A stretch of DNA of 15,254 nt, from positions 1 to 15,254 of the forward strand of contig JAQSDS010000413.1 in the NCBI GenBank assembly GCA_029946045.1, read 5' to 3'. A program made the translations under genes and the position numbers. This stretch comes from Rhodoferax sp. (GTDB lineage: Bacteria; Pseudomonadota; Gammaproteobacteria; Burkholderiales; Burkholderiaceae_C). The notes under the pieces were generated by a model. That model was not told the origin of the DNA and made no database searches. It saw only the letters and a program-made list of their open reading frames with translations. Numbering within the stretch: the first letter of the stretch is position 1; each line of letters starts with the position of its first letter. This document shows positions 1-7,467 of the stretch, piece after piece.

Positions 1-108
1 CATCAGCACGTTCACACCCTCCTGCACCAGTGCTCTGGCGCAGCCCAGCCCCAAGCCTTTGCTGGCCCCGCACACCAAAGCCCACTTACCGGAAATGCCC
101 AAATCCAT
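1..108 (-). CDS. Short-chain dehydrogenase/reductase, N-terminal part (cut by window edge)
   Basis: Only the first 36 residues lie in the window; the gene continues beyond base 1. They read [18 protein letters not shown] and onward, giving a beta strand followed by the GxxxGxG dinucleotide-binding loop (GASKGLGLG, residues 14-22). This is the hallmark of classical SDR oxidoreductases that bind NAD(P)H. The ATG at 106-108 is preceded by a strong AAGGAG ribosome site at 115-120, which fixes the start. The gene lies 28 bp downstream of the EamA exporter on the same strand and is probably the last visible member of that operon. The substrate cannot be told from this fragment; the SDR call is firm, a specific enzyme name is not. 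Confidence 0.88.
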   Translation of the reverse strand, partial: MDLGISGKWALVCGASKGLGLGCARALVQEGVNVLM

Positions 109-114
109 TACAAG

Positions 115-120
115 CTCCTT
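115..120 (-). promoter_or_regulatory. Ribosome binding site of the SDR gene
   Basis: On the minus strand this reads AAGGAG, six bases before the ATG at 108-106. It is one of the few textbook Shine-Dalgarno sequences in the window and decides the start of the truncated dehydrogenase. Confidence 0.8.
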
Positions 121-136
121 GTCAAAATGATGTCGA

Positions 137-1048
137 CTAAACCGGCCGCCGAGGGCGACTGGTAAAAACAAAAATACCGGTCACCACCAGCGCCGTGCCC
201 GCTGCCACCCAGGCAGTGAAAGGCTCGCCCAGCAGCAACACGCCCATCAGAATGGTCGACATCGGACCGACCATGCCAGTCTGGGCCGCCAAGCCCGCGC
301 CGATGCGCTCGATAGCCATCATCACCATCAATACCGGTGCGGCCGTGCACAGCGTGGCGTTCAGCACAGACAACCAGATCACCTCTGGCGCCACCAGCGC
401 GGCATGCATGGGCCGCAATATCACAAACTGCCCGATGCACAGCACGCAGGCCACGCTGGTAGCCAGACCGACCAACCGCAGCGAACCCAGCCGCTGCACC
501 ATTTCACCGCTGAAGCTGAGGTACACGGCATAGCTGATGGCGCTGCCGAAGACCAGACCCGCGCCTAGAGCGGCATCGGCCCCGGCAAAATTGATTTCAT
601 GGCCAAACACCAGAATCACACCGGCATAACTGATGGCCATGCCGAGCGCCTGACGGCGGCTGATGTGGCGTTGATAAAGCACCAGGCCCAGCAGCAACAC
701 CAAGGTCGGATTGAGGTACAAAATGAGCCGTTCCAGCGAGGCACTGATGTAGGACAGCCCGGCAAAATCCAGAAAGCTGGCCAGGTAGTAGCCGGTAAAT
801 CCCAGCCCCAAGACGCCCCACCAGTCGTGCCGGGTCAGCGCCGGCTTGCCCCGACTGGCCCACCAGGCCATCGCCACGAAAATCGGTAGCGCAAACAGCA
901 TGCGGTACATGATGAGCGTGACCGCATCGACGCCATGGCGGTAAGCCAGCTTGACAATGATGGCCTTGCCGCTAAATGCAATAGCGCCCAGTGTGGCAAG
1001 TGTCAGGCCAGTAGCCAGTTCCTTCCTTGGCAGATGAAGACCTTGCAT
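137..1048 (-). CDS. EamA-family (DMT superfamily) inner-membrane transporter
   Basis: 303 residues, very hydrophobic, with about ten membrane helices in two halves. This matches the two tandem EamA repeats of drug/metabolite transporters such as RhaT, YdcZ and RarD relatives. The first repeat covers roughly residues 14-148 and contains the typical stretch with '[16 protein letters not shown]' (106-121). The second covers about 161-297 and ends with '[18 protein letters not shown]', a conserved closing motif. Proteins of this class usually export small metabolites or amino acids by proton exchange; the substrate here cannot be inferred. The ATG at 1046-1048 lies 3 bp after the stop of the GspE-type gene, so the two are almost certainly co-transcribed. 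No clear ribosome site is seen, as expected for a coupled gene. Confidence 0.93.
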   Translation of the reverse strand: MQGLHLPRKELATGLTLATLGAIAFSGKAIIVKLAYRHGVDAVTLIMYRMLFALPIFVAMAWWASRGKPALTRHDWWGVLGLGFTGYYLASFLDFAGLSYISASLERLILYLNPTLVLLLGLVLYQRHISRRQALGMAISYAGVILVFGHEINFAGADAALGAGLVFGSAISYAVYLSFSGEMVQRLGSLRLVGLATSVACVLCIGQFVILRPMHAALVAPEVIWLSVLNATLCTAAPVLMVMMAIERIGAGLAAQTGMVGPMSTILMGVLLLGEPFTAWVAAGTALVVTGIFVFTSRPRRPV

Positions 1049-1051
1049 CAG

Positions 1052-2836
1052 TCAGGCCGTCGCCGGGGTGGAAGACAGCACTTCCTCCAACACCGTCAGC
1101 CCCTCGGCGACGCGCAGCGCACCAGCCAGGCGCAGCGGACGCATGCCATCCAGCACGGCCTGGCGCTTGAGTGCATCGGCGTTGGGTTCGCGATGGACCT
1201 TTTCCTTGAAAGCCTCGCTGACCACCAGCAACTCGTAGAGCCCCATGCGGCCCAAAAATCCGGTCATGCGACAGTCAACACAGCCCACCGCCTTGAACGG
1301 CTTGTAAGCTCCGCTGAGCTGCCAGGGCTTCACCGCCTCGGCCAGCAGCTCGGGCGTGGCCGCCAGGTCGGGCACTTTGCAATGCCGGCACAAGGTGCGC
1401 ACCAGCCGTTGCGCCAGCACACCTAACAGGGTGGCGTTGATCAAATACGAGGGCACGCCCAGTTCCATCAGCCGTGTCACCGCCGAAGGTGCGTCGTTGG
1501 TGTGCAGGGTCGAAAACACCAGGTGCCCGGTGAGCGCCGCTTGCACCGCCATCTCGGCCGTGGCCTGGTCGCGGATCTCGCCGACCATGATGATGTCGGG
1601 GTCCTGGCGCATCAGGGCGCGCAAGCCCTCGGGAAAACCGAAGTCAAGCTGCGGCTGCACCTGGGTCTGGTTGAAGGCCGGCTCGATCATCTCGATCGGG
1701 TCTTCCACCGTACTCACGTTAACTTCTTCGGTGGCGACCCGCTTCAGGGTGGAATAAAGCGTGGTGGTTTTGCCCGAACCAGTGGGCCCGGTCACCAGAA
1801 TAATGCCGTTGGGACGCTTCACCAGCGCTTCCCAGCGCTGCGCATCGTGCGCCGAGAAGCCCAGCGCATCCAGATCTTTCACCGTGGTGTCGGGGTCAAA
1901 AATACGCATCACCATCTTTTCGCCAAACGCGGTGGGCAGGGTGGAAATACGCATTTCGACCTCGTCGCCGCTTGGGTTGCGCGTCTTGATGCGACCGTCT
2001 TGCGGGCGGCGCTTTTCGACCACATCCATGCGCCCGAGCAGCTTGATACGCGCCGTCATGGCACCCAGCACACCCATGGGCATCTGGTACACGGGGTGCA
2101 ACACACCGTCAATGCGAAAGCGGATCACGCCCTGCTCGCGGCGCGGCTCTAAATGGATGTCGCTGGCGCGCTGATCGAACGCGTATTGCCAAAGCCAGTC
2201 GACCACCTGAACCACGCTCTGGTCATTGGCGTCAAGTTGTTTGTTGCTTTTGCCCAGTTCCACCAATTGCTCAAAGCTCGAGCTAGCATGGCCGCCCGCC
2301 TTGCTGGCGGCGCGCACCGACTTGGCCAGCGCAAAAAATTCGGCGGTGTAGCGGGCAATGTCTTGCGGATTGGCCAGCACCCGGCGCACACTGCGCCTGG
2401 ACTGGCGCTCCACCTCAGCCACCCAGTCGGTCAGAAACGGCTCGGCGGTGGCTACCACCACCTCCTGGGCAGTCACCTGCACCGGCAATATCTTATGGTG
2501 CTCGGCATAGGCCGGACTCATGGTGTCGGCCACCTTGGCCACGTCGACCTTGAGCGGATCGATGCGCAAATAGCTCAGCCCGGCGCGCGGCGCCAGCCAC
2601 TGCACCAGCGCCTCGATGCCCATGGCCTTGTCGTCGCTGGCACGGTGCACGCCGACGCTGGCCAGGCGCAGCAGCGGATGCTGCACACTTTCGGCCTGGG
2701 CGCAGCGCGACTGGATGCGCAGGGCTTCCTGCGCCGTGATGAGACCGTCGGTCTGCAGCCACTGCACCAGGCTGCGCCAGTCCAGCGGACCTGTGGGCTT
2801 CTGGCTCGGCGATGTCGAGTAGGTGTGATGTGTCAT
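1052..2836 (-). CDS. GspE/PilB-type secretion/pilus assembly ATPase, orphan
   Basis: 594 residues. The N-terminal part (about 20-140) resembles the MshEN/T2SSE-N domain, followed by the complete AAA-type traffic ATPase core. Visible motifs are Walker A GPTGSGKTTT (350-359), Asp box TVEDPIE (376-382), Walker B with DPDIIMVGEIRD (412-423), His box STLHTND (442-448) and a zinc-binding tetracysteine (CxxC at 483/486 and 519/522). This family hydrolyses ATP in the cytoplasm to drive assembly of type II secretion pseudopili or type IV pili. All catalytic motifs are intact. No gspF/pilC, gspD or pilin gene is in the window, so its machine is unknown. The start at 2836 is chosen because its ATG overlaps the TGA of the upstream gene (ATGA, 2833-2836); a frame-open extension of ten codons upstream is less likely. 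Confidence 0.93.
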   Translation of the reverse strand: MTHHTYSTSPSQKPTGPLDWRSLVQWLQTDGLITAQEALRIQSRCAQAESVQHPLLRLASVGVHRASDDKAMGIEALVQWLAPRAGLSYLRIDPLKVDVAKVADTMSPAYAEHHKILPVQVTAQEVVVATAEPFLTDWVAEVERQSRRSVRRVLANPQDIARYTAEFFALAKSVRAASKAGGHASSSFEQLVELGKSNKQLDANDQSVVQVVDWLWQYAFDQRASDIHLEPRREQGVIRFRIDGVLHPVYQMPMGVLGAMTARIKLLGRMDVVEKRRPQDGRIKTRNPSGDEVEMRISTLPTAFGEKMVMRIFDPDTTVKDLDALGFSAHDAQRWEALVKRPNGIILVTGPTGSGKTTTLYSTLKRVATEEVNVSTVEDPIEMIEPAFNQTQVQPQLDFGFPEGLRALMRQDPDIIMVGEIRDQATAEMAVQAALTGHLVFSTLHTNDAPSAVTRLMELGVPSYLINATLLGVLAQRLVRTLCRHCKVPDLAATPELLAEAVKPWQLSGAYKPFKAVGCVDCRMTGFLGRMGLYELLVVSEAFKEKVHREPNADALKRQAVLDGMRPLRLAGALRVAEGLTVLEEVLSSTPATA

Positions 2837-3588
2837 GACAGCATGGGCTTGAACACCCTTACCCATTTGCTGGCCGGCAGGCCCCAGTTGAACTCAATCG
2901 CATCGGCGCGCGCCATCAGCACATCGCGCTTGGGCCGGCTCGGCGTGTGCTGCGCCAACACCACGGTGTTGCCCTCGCGTGTGGGCTTGAAGGCCCAGAT
3001 GGCCTCTTTGCCAAAGGCCGCCGACATTTTCTCGACACTGCGGGCAAAGCTCGAGGCACGACCAAACAAATTCACCGTCATGCAGCCCTCGGGCGTCAAC
3101 AAGCGGCGACAGTGGTTGTAAAACGGCAGGCTGTCGAGCACCGGCGCGGCGGCTTCGTGGTCGTACAAGTCCACCTGCAGGGCATCCACCGTGCCCCACC
3201 ATCTGGGGTTCTGGATTTCCTGCGCCGCATCACTCAACACCACTTGCAGACGCGGATTTTCTGCCGGTAGCTTGAACCAGCTCTTGCAGACGGCCAGCAC
3301 CTGCGGGTTGAGTTCAATGACGCTGGTATGCATGCGCAACTCCTTGTGACAGAACTTGGTCAACGACCCGGCACCCAGGCCCAACTGCATCGCCTGGCGG
3401 TCCTTCACCGATTCGGTCGGCACAAACAGCAGCCAAGCCATCATGCGCTGAATGTACTCATGCACCAGGGCGTTGGGCTCGGCCAGGTACATCGAACCCT
3501 GGATCCATTCGGTACCCAGGTGCAGATGGCGCATCGGGCCATCGTCAGAAAAATTAACTTCGGGGAGTTTGTGTGCGTTTTTTTTCAA
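2833..3588 (-). CDS. Soluble spermidine-synthase-like (class I methyltransferase fold) protein
   Basis: 251 residues if the TTG at 3586-3588 is used. The fold is that of SpeE-type aminopropyltransferases and SAM methyltransferases. A nucleotide-binding motif I, LGLGAGSLTKF, lies at 69-79; the acidic end of strand 2 is VIELNP at 90-95 (E92); D120 and the DLYD motif (140-143) follow. The classical GGGDG signature is replaced by GLGAG, so true spermidine synthesis is doubtful. Such genes are commonly labelled 'spermidine synthase-like' without proof. The TTG is inferred from where family-like sequence begins (KKNAHKLPEVNF). It is followed by eight adenines. An ATG at 3532-3534 is the alternative, giving 233 residues. 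The frame stays open far upstream over the divergent transporter gene, but that part is not coding. It is the first gene of a probable operon with the GspE-type ATPase. Confidence 0.82.
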   Translation of the reverse strand: MKKNAHKLPEVNFSDDGPMRHLHLGTEWIQGSMYLAEPNALVHEYIQRMMAWLLFVPTESVKDRQAMQLGLGAGSLTKFCHKELRMHTSVIELNPQVLAVCKSWFKLPAENPRLQVVLSDAAQEIQNPRWWGTVDALQVDLYDHEAAAPVLDSLPFYNHCRRLLTPEGCMTVNLFGRASSFARSVEKMSAAFGKEAIWAFKPTREGNTVVLAQHTPSRPKRDVLMARADAIEFNWGLPASKWVRVFKPMLS

Positions 3589-3754
3589 GATGGACAGATT
3601 ATCCCCAAACGAATCCCGAGGTCTTCGAACAACGACAAGCGTTAAAATCCGAGGGTTTCTACCAATACCGTGCGGGCGGCACGATGTGCTGAAACACGCT
3701 CGGGCACCTGATACGCGTTCCCCCCTATCTATCCTTTCACAACTGGAAAAACAA
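3589..3754. promoter_or_regulatory. Divergent promoter region between the spermidine-synthase-like gene and the amino-acid transporter
   Basis: 166 bp with no gene. Rightward, TAAAAT at 3643-3648 is a good -10 candidate (five of six bases), with only a weak -35 around 3621-3626. It would give a leader of about 100 bases before the ATG at 3755. Leftward, GATAAT on the minus strand (3598-3603) is a -10 candidate only nine bases before the TTG start, implying a nearly leaderless message. A GGAA stretch at 3745-3748 is the likely ribosome site of the binding-protein gene. All are read by eye from consensus. Confidence 0.5.
3669..3683 (+). repeat. Small hairpin in the leader of the amino-acid transporter operon
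   Basis: CGTGC at 3669-3673 and GCACG at 3679-3683 form a perfect 5-bp stem with a 5-base loop. A second GTGC/GCAC pair follows at about 3686-3706 and could fold competitively. There is no T-run, so this is not a terminator. A regulatory role is only a possibility. Confidence 0.35.
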
Positions 3755-4555
3755 ATGAATAAGCACGCTTTGTGGTTGATCTCAGGTCTGATGGCCGCCA
3801 TGGTGGTCACGGGCTGCGGCAAAAAGGAAGCGCCCGTGGCAGCCGCCCCGGCTCCGGTTGCCGCGCAAGCCATTGTCATTGGTCTCGATGACAACTTCCC
3901 GCCGATGGGGTTTCGTGATGACAAGAACGAGTTGGTCGGTTTTGACATTGATCTGGCCAAGGAAGCCGGCAAACGCCTTGGCGTCGAGGTCAGCTTCAAA
4001 CCGATCGACTGGAGCGCCAAGGAATCCGAACTCAATGGCAAGCGCATTGACGTGCTGTGGAACGGCCTGACGATCACCGAAGAGCGCAAGGCCAACATTC
4101 TGTTCACCAAGCCCTACCTCGAGAACCGCCAGATCATCGTGGTGACCGAGAAATCGCCGCTCAAGACCAAAGCGCAACTGGCCGGCAAGGTCGTCGGTGT
4201 GCAGGACGGCAGCAGTGCGGTGGAAGCGATTCAAAAGGACGCGACGACCGCCAAATCGATCAAGGAAATCAAGAAGTTTGGCGACAACGTCACCGCGCTG
4301 ATGGACCTCTCGGCTGGCCGACTGGACGCGCTGGTGGTGGATGAAATCGTCGGCCGCTACTACACCGGCAAAAAGCCGGGCGAGTACCGCGTGCTGGAAG
4401 AAAATTTTGGCACCGAAGACTACGGTGTGGGCACCCGCAAGGATGACACCGCGCTGGCAGCCAAGCTCGACAAGGCACTTGACGACATGAAGGCCGACGG
4501 CACCGCCGCCAAAATTTCGACCCAGTGGTTTGGCAAGGACATCGTCAAGAAATAA
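3755..4555 (+). CDS. Amino-acid ABC transporter substrate-binding lipoprotein (family 3)
   Basis: 266 residues. The N-terminus is a lipoprotein signal: a short basic start, a hydrophobic stretch to residue 18 and the lipobox VTGC with the acylated cysteine at 21. An alanine/proline linker (27-37) leads into the two-lobed periplasmic binding domain. Typical family-3 features are DDNFPPMGFRDD (45-56), the first-lobe stretch GFDIDLAKEAGKRLG (62-76), WNGLTITEERK with arginine 111 expected to bind the substrate carboxylate, and VVDEIVGRYY with aspartate 196 expected to bind the amino group. It would capture a polar amino acid in the periplasm and deliver it to the permease encoded 27 bp downstream. 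The exact amino acid (glutamine, histidine, cystine and others) cannot be decided. The start is set by the signal peptide and a GGAA ribosome site. Confidence 0.95.
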   Translation: MNKHALWLISGLMAAMVVTGCGKKEAPVAAAPAPVAAQAIVIGLDDNFPPMGFRDDKNELVGFDIDLAKEAGKRLGVEVSFKPIDWSAKESELNGKRIDVLWNGLTITEERKANILFTKPYLENRQIIVVTEKSPLKTKAQLAGKVVGVQDGSSAVEAIQKDATTAKSIKEIKKFGDNVTALMDLSAGRLDALVVDEIVGRYYTGKKPGEYRVLEENFGTEDYGVGTRKDDTALAAKLDKALDDMKADGTAAKISTQWFGKDIVKK

Positions 4556-4582
4556 GCCTGCCAAGTGGCGAGGCTGACCGCC

Positions 4583-5236
4583 ATGAACTACCTTGCCGAC
4601 ATCTTGCCGCCGCTGTTGCAGGGCAGCGGCGTCACGCTTCAGGTTTTCCTGATCACCTTCGTGCTCGCGGTGCCACTGGGCCTGGCGCTGGCCTTGATCA
4701 GGATTTCACGCTTTGCTGTGCTCAGCACGCTGGTCAACGGTTACATCTGGCTGATGCGCGGCACGCCGCTGATGCTACAGATGCTGTTCATCTACTTTGC
4801 CTTGCCCTTCATCCCGGTCATTGGCGTGCGTCTGCCCGACTTTCCATCGGCCATCGTCGCCTTCGTGCTGAACTACTCGGCCTATTTCGCGGAAATTTTC
4901 CGCGCCGGCATCCAGTCGATCGACCGAGGCCAGTACGAGGGTGCCAAGGTGCTGGGCCTGACTTATCCGCAGACCATGCGCCGCATCGTGCTGCCGCAGG
5001 TGCTCAAACGCATCCTGCCGCCCATGAGCAACGAGACCATCACGCTGGTCAAGGACACCTCGCTGATCTACGTGCTGGCCATGAACGACCTGTTGCGCGC
5101 GGCGCGCGGCATTGTGCAGCGCGATTTCACCACCATGCCCTTTGTGGTGGCGGCCGCTTTTTACCTGTTCATGACCCTGGTGCTGACCTACGGCTTCCAG
5201 CGTCTGGAAAAGAAATACGCTGTCTATGACGAATAG
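4583..5236 (+). CDS. Polar amino-acid ABC transporter permease (HisM/GlnP type)
   Basis: 217 residues with about five membrane helices, matching the HEQRO permease family (3-TM core plus flanking helices). It forms the membrane channel of the importer. The cytoplasmic EAA loop that docks the ATPase is visible at about 119-139 (EGAKVLGLTYPQ followed by TMRRIVLPQ). The stretch LMRGTPLMLQMLFIYF (57-72) is highly characteristic of the family. The ATG at 4583 is preferred over an in-frame GTG at 4565 because GCGAGG at 4568-4573 sits nine bases ahead of it. The 3' end overlaps the ATPase gene by 11 bp, indicating translational coupling. Only one permease gene is present, so the channel is probably a homodimer. 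Confidence 0.95.
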   Translation: MNYLADILPPLLQGSGVTLQVFLITFVLAVPLGLALALIRISRFAVLSTLVNGYIWLMRGTPLMLQMLFIYFALPFIPVIGVRLPDFPSAIVAFVLNYSAYFAEIFRAGIQSIDRGQYEGAKVLGLTYPQTMRRIVLPQVLKRILPPMSNETITLVKDTSLIYVLAMNDLLRAARGIVQRDFTTMPFVVAAAFYLFMTLVLTYGFQRLEKKYAVYDE

Positions 5237-6005
5237 CCCGATGAACAAGCTGATGATCAAAGCCGTCGACGTGCACAAGCGCTTCGGCCCGGTGGAGGTG
5301 CTCAAGGGGGTCTCGCTCGACGTGGACAAGGGCGAGGTCATCGCCGTCATCGGACCGTCCGGTTCGGGCAAAAGCACCTTTTTACGCTGCCTGATCCATC
5401 TGGAAACCATCCATCGTGGCAGCATCGCCATCGAAGGCGAGGCGCTGGTGACCACCGACCCACAGGGTCATTGCCGCTACGTGCCAGCCGCCGATATCAG
5501 CCGCGTCTGCCGCAAGATGGGCATGGTGTTCCAGCACTTCAACCTGTTCCCGCATCTGACCGTGCTGCAAAACATCATTGAGGCGCCGCTGACAGTGAAG
5601 GGCGCGCGGCTCGATGAGATCTTGCCCAAGGCCGAGGCCCTGCTGCGCAAAGTGGGCCTGTTTGACAAGCGCGACACCTACCCGTCGCGCCTGTCGGGCG
5701 GCCAGAAGCAGCGTGTGGCCATTGCCCGCGCGCTGGCGATGGAGCCCGACATCATGCTGTTTGACGAACCCACCTCGGCGCTCGACCCCGAGCTCACCGG
5801 CGAAGTGCTTACCACCATGCGCGCGTTGGCCGAGGAACACATGACGATGATTGTGGTCACGCATGAAATGGCCTTTGCCCGTGAGGTGGCGGGCCGCGCT
5901 GTTTTCATGGACGGCGGGGTTATCGTCGAATCGCGCCAGGCGCGGGCGTTGTTTGCTGCCCCAGAGCATCCCCGCACCCAGGCGTTTCTGGAAAAAATGC
6001 TCTAA
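5226..6005 (+). CDS. Polar amino-acid ABC transporter ATP-binding protein (GlnQ/HisP type)
   Basis: 259 residues, the cytoplasmic ATPase that powers the importer. All nucleotide-binding motifs are present: Walker A GPSGSGKST (43-51), Q-loop at Q103 in FQHFNLFPHLT, signature LSGGQ (156-160), Walker B IMLFDEP (176-182) with catalytic E181, and switch H213. 'FNLFPHLTVLQNI' and the closing 'HPRTQAFLEKML' are typical of the amino-acid (PAAT) subfamily. A slightly longer insert lies between the second strand and the Q-loop (about 74-95). The first ATG, at 5226, is inside the permease gene; ATGs at 5241 and 5253 would shorten the protein by 5 or 9 residues. The gene completes the three-part transport operon. 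Confidence 0.95.
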   Translation: MTNSPMNKLMIKAVDVHKRFGPVEVLKGVSLDVDKGEVIAVIGPSGSGKSTFLRCLIHLETIHRGSIAIEGEALVTTDPQGHCRYVPAADISRVCRKMGMVFQHFNLFPHLTVLQNIIEAPLTVKGARLDEILPKAEALLRKVGLFDKRDTYPSRLSGGQKQRVAIARALAMEPDIMLFDEPTSALDPELTGEVLTTMRALAEEHMTMIVVTHEMAFAREVAGRAVFMDGGVIVESRQARALFAAPEHPRTQAFLEKML

Positions 6006-6019
6006 AGGCTCGTTGCACA

Positions 6020-6577
6020 ATGAAAATTAAACTTGTGATTACCGCCCTCGGCCTGCTGGGCCTGGGCGCCACGGCGCAAGTAGCGCCCACCCCGGATCAG
6101 ACGCTCACCACCATTGCCGCGCTGGAGGTGCCGCGCTACCTGGGCCGCTGGTACGAAATTGCCAAATACCCCAACAGTTTCCAGAAAAAATGTGTCGCCA
6201 ACACGCAGGCCAGGTACAGCTTGATGAGTGACGGCCAACTGCAAGTGGTGAACCGATGCCTGCTTGCCGACGGTGAAACCAGCGAAGCCATTGGTGCTGC
6301 CCGGCAACAGGGTGAAGCCAACTCGCCCAAGCTCAAGGTCCGTTTTGCCCCGGCCTGGCTGTCGTTCATTCCGGCGGTCTGGGGCGACTACTGGGTGATC
6401 GACCTGGACCCGGCCTACCAATTGGCCGCGGTGGCCGAGCCCAAACGCGAGTACTTGTGGATTCTGTCCCGCACCCCGAAAGTCGACAACAAGAGCTACC
6501 TGGCCCTGCTTGAACGCCTGACGCAAAAAGGCTTTGACATCAGCAAGCTGGCGCTCTCACCACAGCAAGGCGATTGA
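6020..6577 (+). CDS. blc: Bacterial lipocalin, Blc family (periplasmic)
   Basis: 185 residues. A Sec signal peptide (hydrophobic 5-17, probable cleavage after ATA at 17-19) is followed by a complete lipocalin barrel. Motif 1 is GRWYEIAKYP at 42-51, and the closing motifs GDYWVIDLDP (122-131) and YLWILSRTP (145-153) are present. C58 and C80 probably form the disulfide common in many Blc relatives. Unlike E. coli Blc there is no lipobox, so the protein should be soluble in the periplasm or exported rather than lipid-anchored. Family members bind fatty acids or lysophospholipids and are linked to envelope maintenance. The ATG lies 14 bp after the ABC ATPase stop with an AAAGG ribosome site (6004-6008), so it is probably the fourth gene of that operon. 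It converges with the TatD-family gene; no terminator is visible in the 20-bp gap. Confidence 0.93.
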   Translation: MKIKLVITALGLLGLGATAQVAPTPDQTLTTIAALEVPRYLGRWYEIAKYPNSFQKKCVANTQARYSLMSDGQLQVVNRCLLADGETSEAIGAARQQGEANSPKLKVRFAPAWLSFIPAVWGDYWVIDLDPAYQLAAVAEPKREYLWILSRTPKVDNKSYLALLERLTQKGFDISKLALSPQQGD

Positions 6578-6597
6578 TCGCGCGGTAACCAGAGCCC

Positions 6598-7440
6598 TCA
6601 TTGCGCTTGCACCAGCGCCTCCAGTTTCGGCAGTGCCGCCAGTGCATTGCGCGTGGTGGCCGCTGCCAGTTCGGCCACGGTCAGGCCGCGCAGCTCGGCC
6701 AGCACCGCAGCAATGCGCGGCAGCTCAGCGGGTGAGTTGATGCCCTGGACCTCCCCGGCCTCGCGCTGTTGCGCGGTTTTATAGAGCCAGTGCGGTGGCA
6801 TGTCGGGGGCATCGGTTTCCAGCACGATGGCATCCAGCGGCAGGGTGGATGCGAGACGGCGCAACTGTTGCGCGCGCTCATAAGTCAAGGCGCCGCCAAA
6901 ACCTAATTTGAAGCCTAGATCGATGAAATTTTGGGCCTGCTGGGCGCTGCCATTGAAGGCATGGGCAATGCCGCGCCAGCCGCTCCGTGCCACGCTGCGC
7001 AAGCCATTGAGCACCAGGTCGACCGAGCGGCGTGTGTGCAAAATCACCGGCAAGCCGTATTGGCGCGCGAGCTTGAGCTGTGACAGGTAGACGTATTGCT
7101 GACGCTCGCGCAAGGGGCTGGCACAGAGTTCTGGCACGAACAAGTCGAGCCCGATTTCACCTACCGCCACCAGCCGCGGATCAAGCAGGTACTGTTGCAG
7201 CGCCTGGTCGAGCCGCACCAAGTCTTCGCCTTGCGCGGTTTTCACATACAGCGGGTGAATACCCAGCGCATAGGCGTCGCCGCCAGCATGGGCCAGTTGG
7301 CGCACTGCGTCGAAATTGGCGACTGCAACGGCGGGCAGCACACACAAGCCCACTTGCTGGCGCGTGGCCTGCGCACGTACTGCGGTCGCGTCAGAACCAA
7401 ATTCTGGCGCGTCCAGGTGGCAGTGGGTGTCGATCAACAT
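6598..7440 (-). CDS. TatD-family metal-dependent hydrolase (putative DNase)
   Basis: 280 residues from the ATG at 7440; a GTG codon immediately upstream (7443) would add one residue. It is an amidohydrolase-type TIM barrel with the TatD metal ligands in order: DTHCHLD with H6 and H8, GEIGLD with E95, ILHTR with H135, AHAFNGS with H160 and ETDAPDMPP with D210. The family includes E. coli TatD, YcfH and YjjV, cytoplasmic Mg-dependent nucleases acting on DNA ends and other substrates. Which subgroup this is cannot be settled by eye. The gene lies 27 bp downstream of the hemerythrin-like gene on the same strand. All catalytic residues are intact and the length is near the family norm of about 260. 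Confidence 0.93.
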   Translation of the reverse strand: MLIDTHCHLDAPEFGSDATAVRAQATRQQVGLCVLPAVAVANFDAVRQLAHAGGDAYALGIHPLYVKTAQGEDLVRLDQALQQYLLDPRLVAVGEIGLDLFVPELCASPLRERQQYVYLSQLKLARQYGLPVILHTRRSVDLVLNGLRSVARSGWRGIAHAFNGSAQQAQNFIDLGFKLGFGGALTYERAQQLRRLASTLPLDAIVLETDAPDMPPHWLYKTAQQREAGEVQGINSPAELPRIAAVLAELRGLTVAELAAATTRNALAALPKLEALVQAQ

Positions 7441-7467
7441 CACGCCTGCCCCACGTGATGAAGCGGT

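Noticed and set aside
2153..3121. 322-codon plus-strand open frame opposite the GspE-type ATPase and its neighbour
   Set aside because: Antisense to intact ATPase motifs; composition is that of a mirror frame.
3589..4110. Open frame extending the spermidine-synthase-like gene upstream to an ATG at 4110
   Set aside because: It runs antisense through the signal peptide and first lobe of the clearly real binding-protein gene; family sequence begins only at the TTG at 3588.
3782..4564. 260-codon open frame on the minus strand opposite the amino-acid binding protein
   Set aside because: A shadow of a GC-rich gene on the other strand; the translation shows no family motifs.
6571..6597. Bidirectional terminator between the lipocalin and TatD-family genes
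   Set aside because: Only a 4-bp CGAT/ATCG repeat is present, with no GC-rich stem or T-run.
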